The notes below the pieces were generated by a model. It was not told the DNA's origin. It worked only from the letters and a program-made list of their open reading frames with translations, and did not search any database. 52,032 bases of DNA from Thomasclavelia cocleata (GTDB lineage Bacteria; Bacillota_I; Bacilli_A; Erysipelotrichales; Coprobacillaceae), in the NCBI RefSeq assembly GCF_900102365.1, contig NZ_FOIN01000018.1:1-52032 (forward strand), given 5' to 3'. Positions 42,337 to 51,742 of the stretch are shown piece by piece. The position numbers and the translations under genes were made by a program. Every line of letters begins with the position of its first letter. Position 1 is the first letter of the stretch.

Positions 42337-43899
42337 ATGTCAGTTTATTTAAATCCAGGAAATAAATCTTTTGAAATAGCAATAAATAGTGAAATATATG
42401 TAGATAAATCATTGTTGATTGAGTATACAAATAAGGTAATTAACACTAATATGCAATATGTTTGTGTTTCAAGACCAAGACGTTTTGGAAAGAGTACAGA
42501 TGCAAATATGTTAGTTGCATATTATTCTAAAGGGTGTGATTCATTAAAGTTATTCGATAATTTAAAAATTAGTGAAACTGAGTTGTATCAAAAACATTTA
42601 AATCAGCATAATGTTATTCATTTAAATATGCAGGATTTTTTAAGTGAAACATATGATATCGAAAAAATGATACAATTAGTAAATGACTCACTTATTTGAA
42701 AATTACTTATAGAATATAAGGATTTATTGTATTTTGATAAAACAAAATTAGTTAGAGTTCTTAATGATATGTACAATCAAACTCACAAGACATTCATATT
42801 TATTATTGATGAATGGGATTATATCTTCAGGGAATATTCTCAGAATAAAGAAGCACAGAATCAATATTTAGATTTTTTAAGAAATCTATTGAAAGATAAA
42901 CCTTATATAGAACTTGCTTATATGACAGGAATCCTGCCGATTAAAAAGTATGGGACACATAGTGCTTTAAATATGTTTGATGAAATTTCAATGATTGATC
43001 CAGGTATAATTTATGAATTTATGGGTTTTATAGAAAAGGAAGTCAAGAACTTATGTGCAAAGTATGATGTTAGTTTTGATATACTGAAACAGTGGTATGA
43101 TGGTTATCAATTAACAAAAGAGATATCAGTATTTTCACCTAGGTCAGTAGTTGCTTCAATTACTAGAAGAATATTTAATAATTATTGGACATCAACAGAA
43201 ACATATGAAGCTTTGCAGATTTATATTGATATGAATTTTGATGGGCTTAAGGATGATATCATATGATTATTGTCAGGAGAAAAGATTAATATTCAAACAA
43301 CATCATTTCAAAATGATATGACTTCCTTCAAATCAAAAGATGATGTGTTTACTTTGTTGGTTCATTTAGGATATTTAGCTTATAATCAGGATACAAAAGA
43401 AGTATGTATACCTAATAAAGAGGTTATAGATTCATTTGTTCAATCAGTTAAAAATTCTTCATGGGGAAAAACAACTACTGCATTGATAAACAGTGATGAG
43501 CTTTTAAAAGCAACATGGAATTTAAATGAAGAAAAAGTTGCTTATTATATTGAACAAGCTCATTTGGAAACATCGTTATTACAGTATAATGATGAAAATG
43601 CTTTAAGCTATACTATATCACTAGCATATTATCGTTCGAGGGATTTTTATACAATAGTAAAAGAATTACCAGCAGGGAAAGGATTTGCAGATATGGTGTT
43701 TATTCCTAAAGGAGATAAACCAGCAATGATTATTGAATTAAAATGGAATCAGGAAGTAGAAACAGCAATCACCCAGATTAAAGGAAAAGAATATTATTTT
43801 GGCTTAGAAAAATATTTAGATAACTTACTTTTGATAGGTATTACTTATGATAAGGATAGTAAAAAATATATTTGTCAAATAGAAAAATATGAGGGTTAA
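42337..43899 (+). pseudogene. AAA-ATPase / PD-(D/E)XK nuclease fusion with two in-frame TGA codons
   Basis: One reading frame of 521 codons, interrupted only by TGA at 42697-42699 and 43264-43266; no frameshift. N-terminal ATPase: Walker A SRPRRFGKST (about 46-55) and Walker B FIFIIDEWD (about 149-157). C-terminal nuclease-like domain: GKGFADMVFIPKG and MIIELKW (about 448-470). This is the DUF1703-type family common in gut anaerobes. By family pattern both TGAs fall at positions usually Arg or Lys (VI-x-L, II-x-LLSGE), so CGA or AGA to TGA changes are likely. Trp is TGG in the same gene, so the code is normal. It has its own TATAAT (42311-42316), ribosome binding site and terminator. Probably a recent pseudogene. 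Confidence 0.8.
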
Positions 43900-43913
43900 G
43901 TCCCTCATATTTT
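43887..43913 (+). terminator. Terminator of the broken ATPase gene
   Basis: ATATGAGGG and CCCTCATAT form a perfect 9-bp stem with the stop codon in the loop, then TTTTA. Confidence 0.82.
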
Positions 43914-44076
43914 AGTAATGAAGCTAAAGTTTTATAAATAAATTTATTATTGAACAGCTTTATTTTAGTTGGTTTTTTTAATATTCGGTGATATAATTGT
44001 TGAGAAACTTTTGATATAGATTTGAGACGAAAAAATAATTAACATATAGTATAATAATAACGTAAAGGAGTCTATC

Positions 44077-44637
44077 ATGTATAGTTATATAATTGGAAAG
44101 GTCGTAGAGATTAATATTGATCATATTGTAATTGAAAATAATGGTATTGGATATTTGGTTTATGTAAGTAATCCTTATGAATTTGTTAAAGGTAAAGAGA
44201 TTAAGGTTTATTTGTATCAATATGTTAAAGAAGATGGTTTGCTTTTATATGGATTTAAAACTAATGAAGAAAAAGAAATGTTTTTAAAGTTGATCTTAGT
44301 AAAAGGAATTGGGTGTAAAACAGCAATTGGAATTTTAGCTACTGGTGATGTAACAAGCATAATTAGTGCAATTGAAACAGGTAATGTAGCTTATTTAAAA
44401 AAAATACCAGGAATTGGACCAAAAGCAGCTCAACAGATTATATTGGATCTCCAAGGTAAATTTAAAAATACGACAACTACGATTATAAATAATAATGATT
44501 TAGATGAAGCATCAGAGGTGCTTGTAGCATTAGGATATAAGAAATCTGAGGTAGATAAAGTTTTGGCAGTTTTATTAAATGAAAAGCTAGATACTAATGG
44601 ATATGTAAAAAGAGCACTTAGCTTATTAGTGAAATAA
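44077..44637 (+). CDS. ruvA: Holliday junction helicase subunit RuvA
   Basis: 186 residues: N-terminal OB fold (about 1-62), helix-hairpin-helix pair (GIGCKTAIGIL near 78; IPGIGPKAAQQIIL near 110) and the C-terminal RuvB-binding helices (about 145-186). It recognises four-way junctions and loads RuvB. TATAAT at 44050-44055 and AAGGAG lie just upstream. ruvB follows after 11 bases. Confidence 0.95.
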   Translation: MYSYIIGKVVEINIDHIVIENNGIGYLVYVSNPYEFVKGKEIKVYLYQYVKEDGLLLYGFKTNEEKEMFLKLILVKGIGCKTAIGILATGDVTSIISAIETGNVAYLKKIPGIGPKAAQQIILDLQGKFKNTTTTIINNNDLDEASEVLVALGYKKSEVDKVLAVLLNEKLDTNGYVKRALSLLVK

Positions 44638-44648
44638 GGAGGTAGCAT

Positions 44649-45641
44649 ATGAGCAGAAATGAAATTCTTGATGCTAATATATGTGAAGATGATGAAAGCA
44701 GTTTAAGGCCTTCATCGTTTGATGAATATGTTGGACAGACAAATTTAAAGGAAAATTTAAAAGTTTTTGTTGGTGCAGCAAAGTTGCGAGATGAATCACT
44801 TGATCATGTTTTGTTATATGGACCACCAGGTTTAGGAAAAACAACAATGTCAATGATTATTGCTAATGAAATGGGGACTAATATTAAGATTACTACTGGA
44901 CCAAGTATTGAAAAGACAGGGGATTTAGTTGCGATATTAACAGCTTTAGAACCAGGAGATGTATTGTTTATTGATGAAATACATCGTTTGAATAAAGTCG
45001 TTGAGGAAATATTATATCCTGCAATGGAAGATTTTTGTGTTGATGTTGTTATTGGTAAAGAAGCTTCGACTAGATCGGTGCGAATAGATTTGCCTCCTTT
45101 TACTTTAGTAGGTGCTACTACACGGGCAGGAGATCTGTCTGCACCATTACGTGATCGTTTTGGAATTGTTTCTAAATTAGAATATTATGATGAAACAGAT
45201 TTAAAAACGATAATTGATCGAACTAGTAGAGTTTATCAAATGCCAATGGATGATGATGCTAAAACAGCATTAGCCATGCGTTCTAGAGGGACACCACGAA
45301 TTGCTAACAGGTTATTTCGAAGAGTTCGTGATTTTGCTCAATTTAATGGTGAAGATGTAATTACAAAAGAAAGAACTATTGAGGCGCTTGATCGTTTAAA
45401 AGTTGATCAATTAGGTTTGGATGATGTTGATCATAAGTATTTATTAGGGATTATTCATCGTTTCAAAGGGGGGCCAGTAGGATTAGAGTCATTAGCTGCT
45501 TCAATTGGTGAAGAGCCTCAAACATTGGAGGATGTGTATGAACCATATTTATTACAAATTGGATTAATTAAAAGAACACCAAGGGGAAGAATTGCTACTT
45601 TTGAAGCATATAATCATTTAAATATTCAAATGGAAGACTAG
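44649..45641 (+). CDS. ruvB: Holliday junction branch-migration ATPase RuvB
   Basis: 330 residues. [12 protein letters not shown] start block, Walker [10 protein letters not shown] (about 57-65), Walker [10 protein letters not shown] (about 106-114), sensor [19 protein letters not shown] (about 156-174) and the C-terminal winged helix ([20 protein letters not shown]). It drives branch migration of Holliday junctions with RuvA; RuvC is normally absent in Firmicutes, which use RecU. AAGGAGG precedes the ATG. Confidence 0.97.
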   Translation: MSRNEILDANICEDDESSLRPSSFDEYVGQTNLKENLKVFVGAAKLRDESLDHVLLYGPPGLGKTTMSMIIANEMGTNIKITTGPSIEKTGDLVAILTALEPGDVLFIDEIHRLNKVVEEILYPAMEDFCVDVVIGKEASTRSVRIDLPPFTLVGATTRAGDLSAPLRDRFGIVSKLEYYDETDLKTIIDRTSRVYQMPMDDDAKTALAMRSRGTPRIANRLFRRVRDFAQFNGEDVITKERTIEALDRLKVDQLGLDDVDHKYLLGIIHRFKGGPVGLESLAASIGEEPQTLEDVYEPYLLQIGLIKRTPRGRIATFEAYNHLNIQMED

Positions 45642-45659
45642 TTATTCTAGTCTTTTTTG
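45634..45659 (+). terminator. Terminator of ruvAB
   Basis: AAGACTAG and CTAGTCTT form an 8-bp stem with a 5-base loop overlapping the stop codon, then T's. Confidence 0.88.
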
Positions 45660-45671
45660 TGAGGTGATGTA

Positions 45672-46130
45672 ATGAAAAAGCATGAGATTATAGGATTGTT
45701 TGTATTAATGATTATATCTACAATTTATTCTTTAAACTTGCCTGAAGCTGAAGTTAAACAAATTACAAGTAATCCTCAAATTAAGATCGTTGTTGAAGGT
45801 AAGTATAATCAGACTCTTACTTTTGATAAAGCTCCAACAGTTGAAGCAGTTTTTAAACAGTTAAATATTAAGAATATATATGGCTTTGATGATAAAACTG
45901 TTCTACCTACAAGAACAGTTTTTTATATTCCTGAAGGTGAAAATCTGATTTCTTTAAATAAAGCAACAAAAGAGCAATTGATGACAATAAAGGGGATTGG
46001 GGTTAAAACCGCTGATAAAATAATTGAATATCGTCAAAAAACACCATTTTGTACAATTGAAGATATTACTAAAATATCAGGGATTGGCCAAAAGACATAT
46101 TTAAGAATTAGAGGATTATTATGTTTATAA
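45672..46130 (+). CDS. comEA: Competence DNA receptor ComEA
   Basis: 152 residues: membrane anchor (about 4-20), a soluble beta domain (about 30-95) and the C-terminal helix-hairpin-helix DNA-binding domain (ISLNKATKEQLMTIKGIG … ISGIGQKTYLRI, about 94-148). It binds incoming double-stranded DNA outside the membrane and passes it to ComEC. AGGTGAT precedes the ATG; the end overlaps comEC by 10 bases. Confidence 0.93.
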   Translation: MKKHEIIGLFVLMIISTIYSLNLPEAEVKQITSNPQIKIVVEGKYNQTLTFDKAPTVEAVFKQLNIKNIYGFDDKTVLPTRTVFYIPEGENLISLNKATKEQLMTIKGIGVKTADKIIEYRQKTPFCTIEDITKISGIGQKTYLRIRGLLCL

Positions 46131-48118
46131 AAAATTATTTAATTTATTATGGGATTAGCTGTTTGTTATTAATTGTTAGTATATTAGTACATCCAGTTTT
46201 TTTTATATTTTTAATATTTTATGGAGCTTTTATTATTTATCGTTTAAATTTAATGAATTTTATTAGTATTTTTATTTTTACAACTCTCTTTTTTTTATTT
46301 GTTAATTGGCCTACACCAATTAATGATTCTATTATTAAGGGTAAAATAGTAGCAGTAGATCAAAAAAGTGTAGTACTTAAAACTAGTCGGACAAAGGTTA
46401 AGGTGTATGGAGATTTTATAGGATACCAGATTGGTGATGTTTTAGAAATGGAAGTTGAGTATTTTAATATAAGTGAACCAACTAATGATAATGCCTTTAA
46501 TTATAAAAGATATTTGTATAGTCAAGGGATTACTAATAATGCTATGATTAAGCGATTGTTAAGTGTTGATTCTACACAGAGTTTATTTAAAGAATTGCAA
46601 AAGAGAGTATCGGGTGATGATCTTGAGGATAGTTATGCTTCAATGTTTGTTTTAGGAATAAAAGATGAAATGATAGAAGATTATTATCAGCAGTTAACAG
46701 ATCTTTCGATAGTTCATTTATTTGCTCTTTCTGGTTTGCATATTCATATTTTAAATAATTTATTAAAAAATATATTAAGGTTTATTGTATCAGATAGGTT
46801 TATTGATTATTTTGTAATTGTTTTGATTGGCTTATATGTTTATATAATTCCAATTAATATTTCATTTATTAGAGCATATTTGGTTATGTTGTTATCGGTT
46901 TTATATAAAGGATATTTGAATAAATTGGATTGTTTATCAATTGTAACAGTATTAATGTTATTAATTAATCCATATATTATTTTTAGTTTGTCATTTATTT
47001 TTTCTTATTTAATTTACTTTATTATTTTATTGTTAAATCAAAGTCGATATTTTAATTTATTAGTATATTTTGGGAGTTTACCAATAATTTTAATAATTCA
47101 ATATCGAATTAATATTTTATCATTATTTTTAGGAGTTATCTTAGCACCTTTAATAAGTTTGCTGTATCAAATGATTTGGATTTATGTGTTATTAGGTGAT
47201 TTTGTAAAACCAATAGTAAGAATAATTATTTATTTTTTGAATAATATTATTATCTTTTGTAATGATTTTTCAATTTTTATAAATTTTTCTAAACCAACAT
47301 TATTTTTTATTCTTAGTTATTACTTTGTTTATTTTAAAATAATTTTAAAAATAAATATTAAACAAAAAGTTATTAGAGAAGTATTGATGTTAGTTAGTTT
47401 GTTACTGGTGTTTTATTTTAAACCATATTATAGTATTGAAGGAAAAGTTACAATGATTGATGTAGGACAGGGAGATTGTTTTTTAATTCAGCAGCCATTT
47501 AATCAGGGGAATATTTTAATTGATACAGGAGGTTTGAAAAATAAAGATATAGCTTCACTTACATTGGTTCCATATTTAAAATCACAGGGAATTAATAGAC
47601 TAGATTATGTTTTTATTTCTCATGACGATTTTGATCATTGTGGTGCTTATGATTCTCTTGTTAAAGAGATTGAAATAAAACAAACTGTTACTTCTTATCA
47701 GGAGAAAATAGAGATAGGGGACATTGAAATTGAAATGCTTAAAAGTGGGATGGAAACGAAAGATAATAATGATAACTCTTTAGTAATTAAAGCAATGATT
47801 AATAATTTAGTTTATTTGTTTACTGGTGATATATCTAGTAAGATTGAACATAAATTGATTGAGAATTATCCAAATTTAAAAATTGATGTTTTAAAAGTGT
47901 CTCATCATGGAAGTGTAACGGGAACTAGTAGTGAGTTTTTAGAAGCGGTTAGACCTAAAATAGCTTTAATAAGTTGCGGGAAGAATAATCGTTATGGTCA
48001 TCCTAATAAAAATGTATTAGAACGATTAGAAGATTATGATGTTAAAGTTTATCGAAGTGATTTAACAGGAATGGTGAAGATTATTTATTATGGAGATGAT
48101 AATTATATTTATCCATGA
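46121..48118 (+). CDS. comEC: DNA uptake channel ComEC
   Basis: 665 residues: N-terminal membrane and OB-like segment (about 1-165), Competence domain with about ten helices (about 170-440, LFALSGLHIHILNNLL is the family mark near 196-212), and a C-terminal metallo-beta-lactamase-like domain (DVGQGDCFLIQ, SHDDFDHCGA, VSHHGS). It carries single-stranded DNA across the membrane. The nuclease-like domain keeps HDDFDH and HHGS, so it may degrade one strand. comEB is not between comEA and comEC as in Bacillus; it lies at 7433. Confidence 0.95.
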   Translation: MFIKNYLIYYGISCLLLIVSILVHPVFFIFLIFYGAFIIYRLNLMNFISIFIFTTLFFLFVNWPTPINDSIIKGKIVAVDQKSVVLKTSRTKVKVYGDFIGYQIGDVLEMEVEYFNISEPTNDNAFNYKRYLYSQGITNNAMIKRLLSVDSTQSLFKELQKRVSGDDLEDSYASMFVLGIKDEMIEDYYQQLTDLSIVHLFALSGLHIHILNNLLKNILRFIVSDRFIDYFVIVLIGLYVYIIPINISFIRAYLVMLLSVLYKGYLNKLDCLSIVTVLMLLINPYIIFSLSFIFSYLIYFIILLLNQSRYFNLLVYFGSLPIILIIQYRINILSLFLGVILAPLISLLYQMIWIYVLLGDFVKPIVRIIIYFLNNIIIFCNDFSIFINFSKPTLFFILSYYFVYFKIILKINIKQKVIREVLMLVSLLLVFYFKPYYSIEGKVTMIDVGQGDCFLIQQPFNQGNILIDTGGLKNKDIASLTLVPYLKSQGINRLDYVFISHDDFDHCGAYDSLVKEIEIKQTVTSYQEKIEIGDIEIEMLKSGMETKDNNDNSLVIKAMINNLVYLFTGDISSKIEHKLIENYPNLKIDVLKVSHHGSVTGTSSEFLEAVRPKIALISCGKNNRYGHPNKNVLERLEDYDVKVYRSDLTGMVKIIYYGDDNYIYP

Positions 48119-48166
48119 CTTTATTATAAAAGTAGTTTATAATGGTTACAGTTGGAGTGATGATTA

Positions 48167-49117
48167 ATGATAATTGTAATTTATGGTGAAGAAAGTTTTT
48201 TAATGGAGCAGAAGTTACAGGCTCTAAAGAAAGAATATAATTGTAATGAAGAAAATATGAATCTTTCTGTTTATAGGGGGGATGAAGATAGTATTGAAAT
48301 AGTATATGAAGATATAATTACACCGCCTTTTTTTAGTGATAAAAAGATGGTTATTTTAAAGAATCCCTTTTTTTTAACTACAAAAAAAATAAAGAAAGAT
48401 AATAATGAGTTGGTTTTTTTTGAAAAGTGCTTAGATAATGATAATGAGGAAACACTTTTTGTGATTTATAATGTTGGTAAAGATTTTGATGAGAGAAAAA
48501 AGTTAGTTAAAAGATTACGTAAAGAAGCTAAATTTTTTGAGATAGATAAAGTTAATCACTATAAACTATCAGATAGTACTCGTCAGGCAGTGAAACGTCG
48601 TGAGGCTACAATTGATGATGATGCATTAGAATTACTATTAAGTCGTTTAGGTGATAGTTTAAATAATGTTGTTTTAGAGGTGGAGAAACTTTGTTTGTAT
48701 TGTAAACATATTACATATGATGTAGTGGATAAATTGGTTAGTAAACCCCTGGATGAAAATGTTTTTGCACTTACTAGTGCTATTCTTCAAAAAGATCGAA
48801 AAAAAATGTTTTCGATTTATCATGATTTAATGATTTTAAATGAAGAACCAATTAAATTGATTGTTTTAATTGCAGGACAAATGCGTCTTATTTATCAAGT
48901 GAAATTATTAGATCGAAAAGGGTATAATGATAAGGAAATTGGAAAGTTCTTAGGTGTAAATCCCTATCGTTTAAAATATATTAGACAAGAAGGTAAAAGC
49001 TTTGATTTAAATGAATTATTAAAGTGTTTAGATGAATTATCAAAGTTAGATGTTCAAATAAAGACAGGTAAAATAGATAAAAAAATGGGTTTAGAATTAT
49101 TTATGATAAGAATATAG
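48167..49117 (+). CDS. holA: DNA polymerase III delta subunit
   Basis: 316 residues with the HolA layout: Walker-like N-terminal domain (VIYGEESFLMEQKLQALKK split as VIYGEESFLME and QKLQALKK, about 4-22) and the helical collar (about 210-316; LIAGQMRLIYQVKLL). It opens the sliding clamp during loading. The gene follows comEC as in Bacillus. TATAAT at 48138-48143 and GGAGTGAT precede the ATG; the next gene starts after 8 bases. Confidence 0.93.
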   Translation: MIIVIYGEESFLMEQKLQALKKEYNCNEENMNLSVYRGDEDSIEIVYEDIITPPFFSDKKMVILKNPFFLTTKKIKKDNNELVFFEKCLDNDNEETLFVIYNVGKDFDERKKLVKRLRKEAKFFEIDKVNHYKLSDSTRQAVKRREATIDDDALELLLSRLGDSLNNVVLEVEKLCLYCKHITYDVVDKLVSKPLDENVFALTSAILQKDRKKMFSIYHDLMILNEEPIKLIVLIAGQMRLIYQVKLLDRKGYNDKEIGKFLGVNPYRLKYIRQEGKSFDLNELLKCLDELSKLDVQIKTGKIDKKMGLELFMIRI

Positions 49118-49125
49118 GAGAATTT

Positions 49126-50340
49126 ATGGAATCGTTAAGAGAGTTGTATAAAATTGGTGTTGGACCATCATCATCACATACAATGGGTCCTCAAAGAGCA
49201 GCTGTTAAGATTAAAGAAACATATAATAATGCAGATCATTTTGTAGTATATTTACATGGTTCTTTAGCATTAACTGGTAAGGGGCATTTAACTGATCAAA
49301 TTATTGAGGAAACTTTTGGTAAAGAAAATGTTGAAATTCATTTTGTTAGTGATGCTTTGCCAAAACATCCTAATGGAATGGTATTTGAGGTTTATCAAAA
49401 AAGTAAATTACTTGATAAAATAACTGTCTATTCTATTGGTGGTGGGGCACTGATGTATGAAGATGATAAACTGCAACAGCCAAAACAAGTATATCCACAT
49501 CATAATTTAAATGAGATATTGGAGTATTGTGATCAAAAGGGAATAAATTTATATGATTATGTATTAGAATTTGAAGATGGAGATTTTAAATCTTATCTAT
49601 ACGAAATTTTAGATGCAATGTTTAAATGTGTTGAAAGAGGTCTTTCAATAACTGGAATTATTCCTGGACGTTTGCAGTTAAAAAGAGTTGCTAAATCAAT
49701 TTATCAACAAGCAATAAATACTCATCGTAGTGGTGAACGAGATCGGCTTTTAGTTAGTAGTTATGCTTATGCTGTTAGTGAAGAAAATGCTTCTGGTCAT
49801 CAAATTGTAACTGCTCCAACTTGTGGGGCTAGTGGGGTAATGCCTGCGGTGATGTATTATTGTTTTAAACAGCTTAATATACCTAGAAAAGAAATAGTTA
49901 AGGCAATAGCAGTAGCAGGAATTTTTGGTAATGTTATTAAGACTAATGCTACAATTTCTGGAGCTGATGGAGGATGTCAGGCTGAAATTGGCAGTGCTTG
50001 CGCAATGACAGCAGCTGCATATGGCTGGATTTTAGAATTAAACAATAATCTAATTCAATATGCTGCTGAAATGGGATTAGAACATAATTTAGGATTAACT
50101 TGTGATCCAGTAGGTGGTTATGTTCAAATTCCTTGTATTGAACGTAATGGCTTTGGAGCTTTAAGGGCAATGGATGCTGCGATGTATGCTAAACAGTTAG
50201 GGTATTTAAGAAAAAATAAAGTATCATTTGATGCAGTAGTAAGAGTGATGAAACAAACTGGTAAAGATTTAAATAGTGCTTATAAGGAAACTTCTTTAGG
50301 AGGATTGGCTAAAGAATTTGGATTTGAAGATGGAAACTAG
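49126..50340 (+). CDS. sdaA: L-serine ammonia-lyase, single-chain iron-sulfur type
   Basis: Converts L-serine to pyruvate and ammonia. 404 residues with both domains in one chain: an N-terminal beta domain (LYKIGVGPSSSHTMGPQRAA at 6-25) and a C-terminal alpha domain with ENASGHQIVTAPTCGASGVM and the cysteines of the oxygen-labile [4Fe-4S] cluster (TCGASG, GGCQAEIGSAC, CDPVGGYVQIPC). Many Firmicutes split these domains into sdaAB and sdaAA; this is the fused form. It lies between holA and hemW, where Bacillus has other genes, so it appears inserted. Its end overlaps hemW by 11 bases. Confidence 0.94.
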   Translation: MESLRELYKIGVGPSSSHTMGPQRAAVKIKETYNNADHFVVYLHGSLALTGKGHLTDQIIEETFGKENVEIHFVSDALPKHPNGMVFEVYQKSKLLDKITVYSIGGGALMYEDDKLQQPKQVYPHHNLNEILEYCDQKGINLYDYVLEFEDGDFKSYLYEILDAMFKCVERGLSITGIIPGRLQLKRVAKSIYQQAINTHRSGERDRLLVSSYAYAVSEENASGHQIVTAPTCGASGVMPAVMYYCFKQLNIPRKEIVKAIAVAGIFGNVIKTNATISGADGGCQAEIGSACAMTAAAYGWILELNNNLIQYAAEMGLEHNLGLTCDPVGGYVQIPCIERNGFGALRAMDAAMYAKQLGYLRKNKVSFDAVVRVMKQTGKDLNSAYKETSLGGLAKEFGFEDGN

Positions 50341-51424
50341 ATCTTTATATATTCATATTCCTTTTTGTTTACATATGTGTTCATATTGTGATTTTTGTAA
50401 AGTCTTTTACCAGAAAAAACAGGTAGATGATTATTTGGCGGTTTTAAAGAAAGAACTGGCTTCGTTAAAAATTGATTTGCCTTTAAAAACAATTTATATT
50501 GGTGGAGGGACTCCAACTAGTCTAGATGATGAGCAGTTAGAGTGGTTAATGGATATTATTAAACCATATATAAGTAATGATACTAAAGAAGTAACGATTG
50601 AAGTTAATCCAGAAACGCTTGATTGTTATAAGCTTGATATTTTAAAAAAAGGCGGAATCACAAGATTAAGTATTGGAGTAGAAACTTTTAATGATGATTT
50701 GTTGAAAGCTATTAATCGTAAACATAATTGTATGCAGATTAAAAGAGTTATTGATTATGCTCATCGTTTAGGTTTTAATAATATTTCAATTGATTTAATG
50801 TATGGCTTACCTGGACAGACAATAGAAGATATAAAAAAAGATTTAGATATAATAAAATTATTAAATATTCAACATGTATCTTACTATGCCTTGATTTTAG
50901 AAGATCATACAGTGCTAAAAAATCAAAATTATCTTCCCTTAGATGAAGAGGATGAAGCTAATATTAATGAACTGATAGATGAAAGATTAGCTCAAATGGG
51001 ATTTATAAAATATGAAATCAGTAATTATGCTAAACCTGGTTTTGAATCACTTCATAATTTAGCGTATTGGCAATATGATAATTACTATGGTGTTGGACTA
51101 GGTGCCAGTAGCAAAATTGATAACCGAATAATTGAACATAGTCGTAATTTAAATTCCTATTTAAAATTTCAGGATATTACTACTGAATTATGTAATTCTA
51201 AAGAAGAAACAATGTTTAATCATTTAATGATGTCATTACGCTTAGTTAAAGGACTTGATTTAAAAGCTTTTGAAAAGTACTATGGGATTAAAGTATTAGA
51301 TTTATATCCTCGAGCTATAAATAAACATCTTAGTTTAAAAACGCTTGTTATTGAAGATGGTTATTTGCGTTGTACGAAGGATTCAATAAAGCTATTAAAT
51401 ACAATTTTATTAGATTTTATCTAG
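50330..51424 (+). CDS. hemW: HemW-like radical SAM heme chaperone
   Basis: 364 residues. Radical SAM cluster motif CxxxCxxC is C13, C17 and C20 within HIPFCLHMCSYCDFC, in the HemW form. Further marks are IYIGGGTPTSL near 60, TIEVNPETL, LSIGVETFNDDLL and the HemW C-terminal domain (ETMFNHLMMSLRLVKGLDLKAF in part). HemW inserts heme and is not coproporphyrinogen oxidase (HemN), with which it is often confused. ATG 50330 lies within the last codons of the serine dehydratase gene; no strong ribosome binding site is visible, so coupling is likely. TTG 50318 is an alternative. Confidence 0.9.
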   Translation: METRSLYIHIPFCLHMCSYCDFCKVFYQKKQVDDYLAVLKKELASLKIDLPLKTIYIGGGTPTSLDDEQLEWLMDIIKPYISNDTKEVTIEVNPETLDCYKLDILKKGGITRLSIGVETFNDDLLKAINRKHNCMQIKRVIDYAHRLGFNNISIDLMYGLPGQTIEDIKKDLDIIKLLNIQHVSYYALILEDHTVLKNQNYLPLDEEDEANINELIDERLAQMGFIKYEISNYAKPGFESLHNLAYWQYDNYYGVGLGASSKIDNRIIEHSRNLNSYLKFQDITTELCNSKEETMFNHLMMSLRLVKGLDLKAFEKYYGIKVLDLYPRAINKHLSLKTLVIEDGYLRCTKDSIKLLNTILLDFI

Positions 51425-51511
51425 TTATAAGATAAATAATTTTAAGTGTATTTTATGGGTGGTTAAACAATTTTGATGTTACCATTCACAGTCAAATAAA
51501 TAGTAGACTTC

Positions 51512-51560
51512 AAAAAGGCATGTGTGAATTTGATTTTAAATGAATTCACCATGCTTTTTC
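51512..51560 (+). terminator. Terminator after hemW (possibly bidirectional)
   Basis: AAAAAGGCATG (51512-51522) pairs with CATGCTTTTTC (51550-51560), one bulge, with an inner GAATT/GAATTC stem. A and T runs on both sides allow action on either strand. Confidence 0.7.
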
Positions 51561-51695
51561 AATGATCTTAATCTTGTTTTTGTTATTTTATTAGTAAATA
51601 AGTTTGTAATCTTTAATGTTTTTTCATATTATCAGATCAGTATTTATTTTTTGAGTGTGAACAGTAATATATAATCGTAAAAATTTGATTTCAAA

Positions 51696-51740
51696 AGTAA
51701 TCCTCCTGATTATTTTGTAAAGGATAATAGGAGGATTATT
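51696..51740 (+). promoter_or_regulatory. Hairpin that buries the Rpn ribosome binding site
   Basis: AGTAATCCTCCT (51696-51707) pairs with AGGAGGATTATT (51729-51740), 12 bp with one G-T; after a one-base bulge ATTAT pairs with ATAAT (51709-51713/51724-51728) around a 10-base loop. The AGGAGG of the next gene (51729-51734) lies wholly in the 3' arm. Read-through transcripts would fold and block translation. Confidence 0.75.
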
Positions 51741-51742
51741 GT

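Noticed and set aside
42337-43899. Genetic code change with TGA as Trp or another amino acid
   Set aside because: Trp is TGG within the same gene, and other genes here (mutS2, spoIVFB) end at TGA with the next gene in place.
43978-44220. 80-codon minus-strand frame before and inside ruvA
   Set aside because: Low-complexity Ile/Asn/Tyr sequence from AT-rich DNA, overlapping the ruvA promoter and start.
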